Source: Paracoccaceae bacterium (lineage in GTDB: Bacteria; Pseudomonadota; Alphaproteobacteria; Rhodobacterales; Rhodobacteraceae). Taken from it: 5,761 bases of DNA. This document shows, in pieces, positions 4,857-5,761 of the stretch (position 1 is the stretch's first letter; each line of letters opens with the position of its first letter). The notes under the pieces were generated by a model that saw nothing but the letters and a program-made list of their open reading frames with translations, made no database searches and was not told the DNA's origin. Made by a program: the position numbers and the translations under genes. The stretch lies in the NCBI GenBank assembly GCA_007128865.1, contig SKWP01000123.1:1-5761 (forward strand), given 5' to 3'.

Positions 4857-5761
4857 ATGCCCGAGTTCCGTTTCATCCACGCCTCCGACCTGCATCTGGG
4901 GCGCCGCTTTGGCAGCCTGCCCGAACCGGTGCGCGGGCGGCTGGTAGAGGCGCGCCACCGCGCCCTTGGCCGGCTGGCCGATGCCGCGCGCGGCCATGGC
5001 GCCGCGCATCTGCTGCTGGCCGGCGACAGCTTTGACAGCGAAACGCCGTCCGATCCGGTCTGGCGGCAGGCGCTGGCCGAAATGGCCGCGGATGCCGCGC
5101 TGCACTGGTGGCTGCTGCCCGGCAACCACGACAGCCTGGCCGCCGAAACCCTGTGGGACCGGCTGCGCGCGCAGGCCCCCGGAAACGTGCATCTGCTGGA
5201 TACCGCCGCGCCGGTCGAACTTGCGCCCGGGGTCAGCCTGCTGCCAGCCCCCCTGCCCCGCCGTCGCCCCGGTCTCGACCTGACCGCATGGATGCCCGGC
5301 TGCGCCACGCCCGAAGGCAACCTGCGGCTGGGTCTGGCCCATGGTGCGGTGCAGGATTTCGCCGGCGCCGCCGGGGCCGGCGGCGAGGATGCCGCCGCGG
5401 TCATCCCGCCCGACCGGCCACACAGCGCGGGGCTCGATTACCTGGCGCTGGGCGACTGGCATGGCCAGCTGACGGTCGGGCCGCGCTGCGCCTATTCGGG
5501 CACACCCGAACGCGACGGCTTTCGCCATTCCGGTCGCGGCGCCTGCCTTGCGGTGACCCTGCCGGCCCCGGGCGCGCCGCCGCAGCCCGACCCCGTCGAG
5601 ACCGGAACCTTCGCCTGGGAAACCGTCGATCTCGTCCTGACCCCGGACGCCGATGCGCCCGCACTGCTGGCCGCGGCGCTGCCGCCGCAAGGGCCGGCGC
5701 GGCGCGACATGCTGCTGCGCCTGCGCCTTTCGGGCCGGCTGCGCCCGCCCGGCCGCGCTGC
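4857..5761 (+). CDS. SbcD/Mre11-family metallophosphoesterase (DNA repair exonuclease), 3'-truncated by the window
   Basis: The first 301 codons of a calcineurin-like phosphoesterase of the SbcD/Mre11/YhaO type are present, with no stop before the window end. Metal-binding motifs appear in canonical order: SDLHLG (10-15), AGDSFD (55-60), GNHD (89-92), LAHG (160-163) and GDWHG (199-203), followed by YSGTPER, typical of this nuclease group. These residues coordinate two metal ions, usually Mn, for phosphodiester cleavage of DNA ends. Family members normally work with an SMC/Rad50-like ATPase (SbcC or a YhaN-type protein); by analogy such a gene would be expected just downstream, outside the window. 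The ATG at 4857 has AAAGG at 4844-4848 (8-base spacer) and places SDLHLG at the usual distance from the N-terminus. Whether it is SbcD itself or a YhaO-like relative cannot be settled from the visible part, so no symbol is given. Confidence 0.9.
   Translation, partial: MPEFRFIHASDLHLGRRFGSLPEPVRGRLVEARHRALGRLADAARGHGAAHLLLAGDSFDSETPSDPVWRQALAEMAADAALHWWLLPGNHDSLAAETLWDRLRAQAPGNVHLLDTAAPVELAPGVSLLPAPLPRRRPGLDLTAWMPGCATPEGNLRLGLAHGAVQDFAGAAGAGGEDAAAVIPPDRPHSAGLDYLALGDWHGQLTVGPRCAYSGTPERDGFRHSGRGACLAVTLPAPGAPPQPDPVETGTFAWETVDLVLTPDADAPALLAAALPPQGPARRDMLLRLRLSGRLRPPGRA

Noticed and set aside
4752..5690. Minus-strand open frame (312 codons) opposite the nuclease gene
   Set aside because: The + strand frame carries five ordered metallophosphoesterase motifs; the minus-strand translation shows no recognisable domain and is Gly/Gln/Arg-rich.

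Overview
This is a GC-rich window that codes on the + strand throughout. Gene content, protein style and codon use suggest an alphaproteobacterium, most likely of the Rhodobacterales (Rhodobacter/Paracoccus-like). The main pointers are an iron-sulfur-type PurF, a bacterial phosphatidylcholine synthase (Pcs), an alphaproteobacterial-style SerRS and an SbcD-like nuclease. The taxon is inferred from protein style, not from a search.

Layout. Bases 1-1119 are the 3' three quarters of purF (purine synthesis). It overlaps pcs (1116-1838) by four bases, so the two look translationally coupled. The gap 1839-2375 carries a roughly 254-bp non-coding element with 27-bp imperfect terminal inverted repeats (1935-2188), then a short serS leader containing a 7-bp inverted repeat. 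serS (2376-3671) overlaps a polytopic membrane protein with a TspO/MBR-like signature (3664-4410). The gap 4411-4856 holds a second, direct-orientation copy of the element (4459-4719), which has lost its right terminal repeat and gained a hairpin insertion. After it come a plausible sigma-70-type promoter and the start of an SbcD/Mre11-family metallophosphoesterase gene, which runs open off the window end (4857-5761).

How the parts relate. The protein genes are ordinary housekeeping or accessory genes in three transcription units: purF-pcs, serS-membrane protein, and the nuclease. I see no pathway that links them. The most interesting content is in the two gaps between units. By my hand alignment the two copies match at about 207 of 230 aligned positions, leaving out indels. 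They share three hairpin regions, and a single-base indel between them breaks every reading frame. This looks like a MITE-like or structured-RNA repeat family rather than genes. The repeats bracket the serS unit as direct repeats. No transposase, tRNA, rRNA or CRISPR array is visible.
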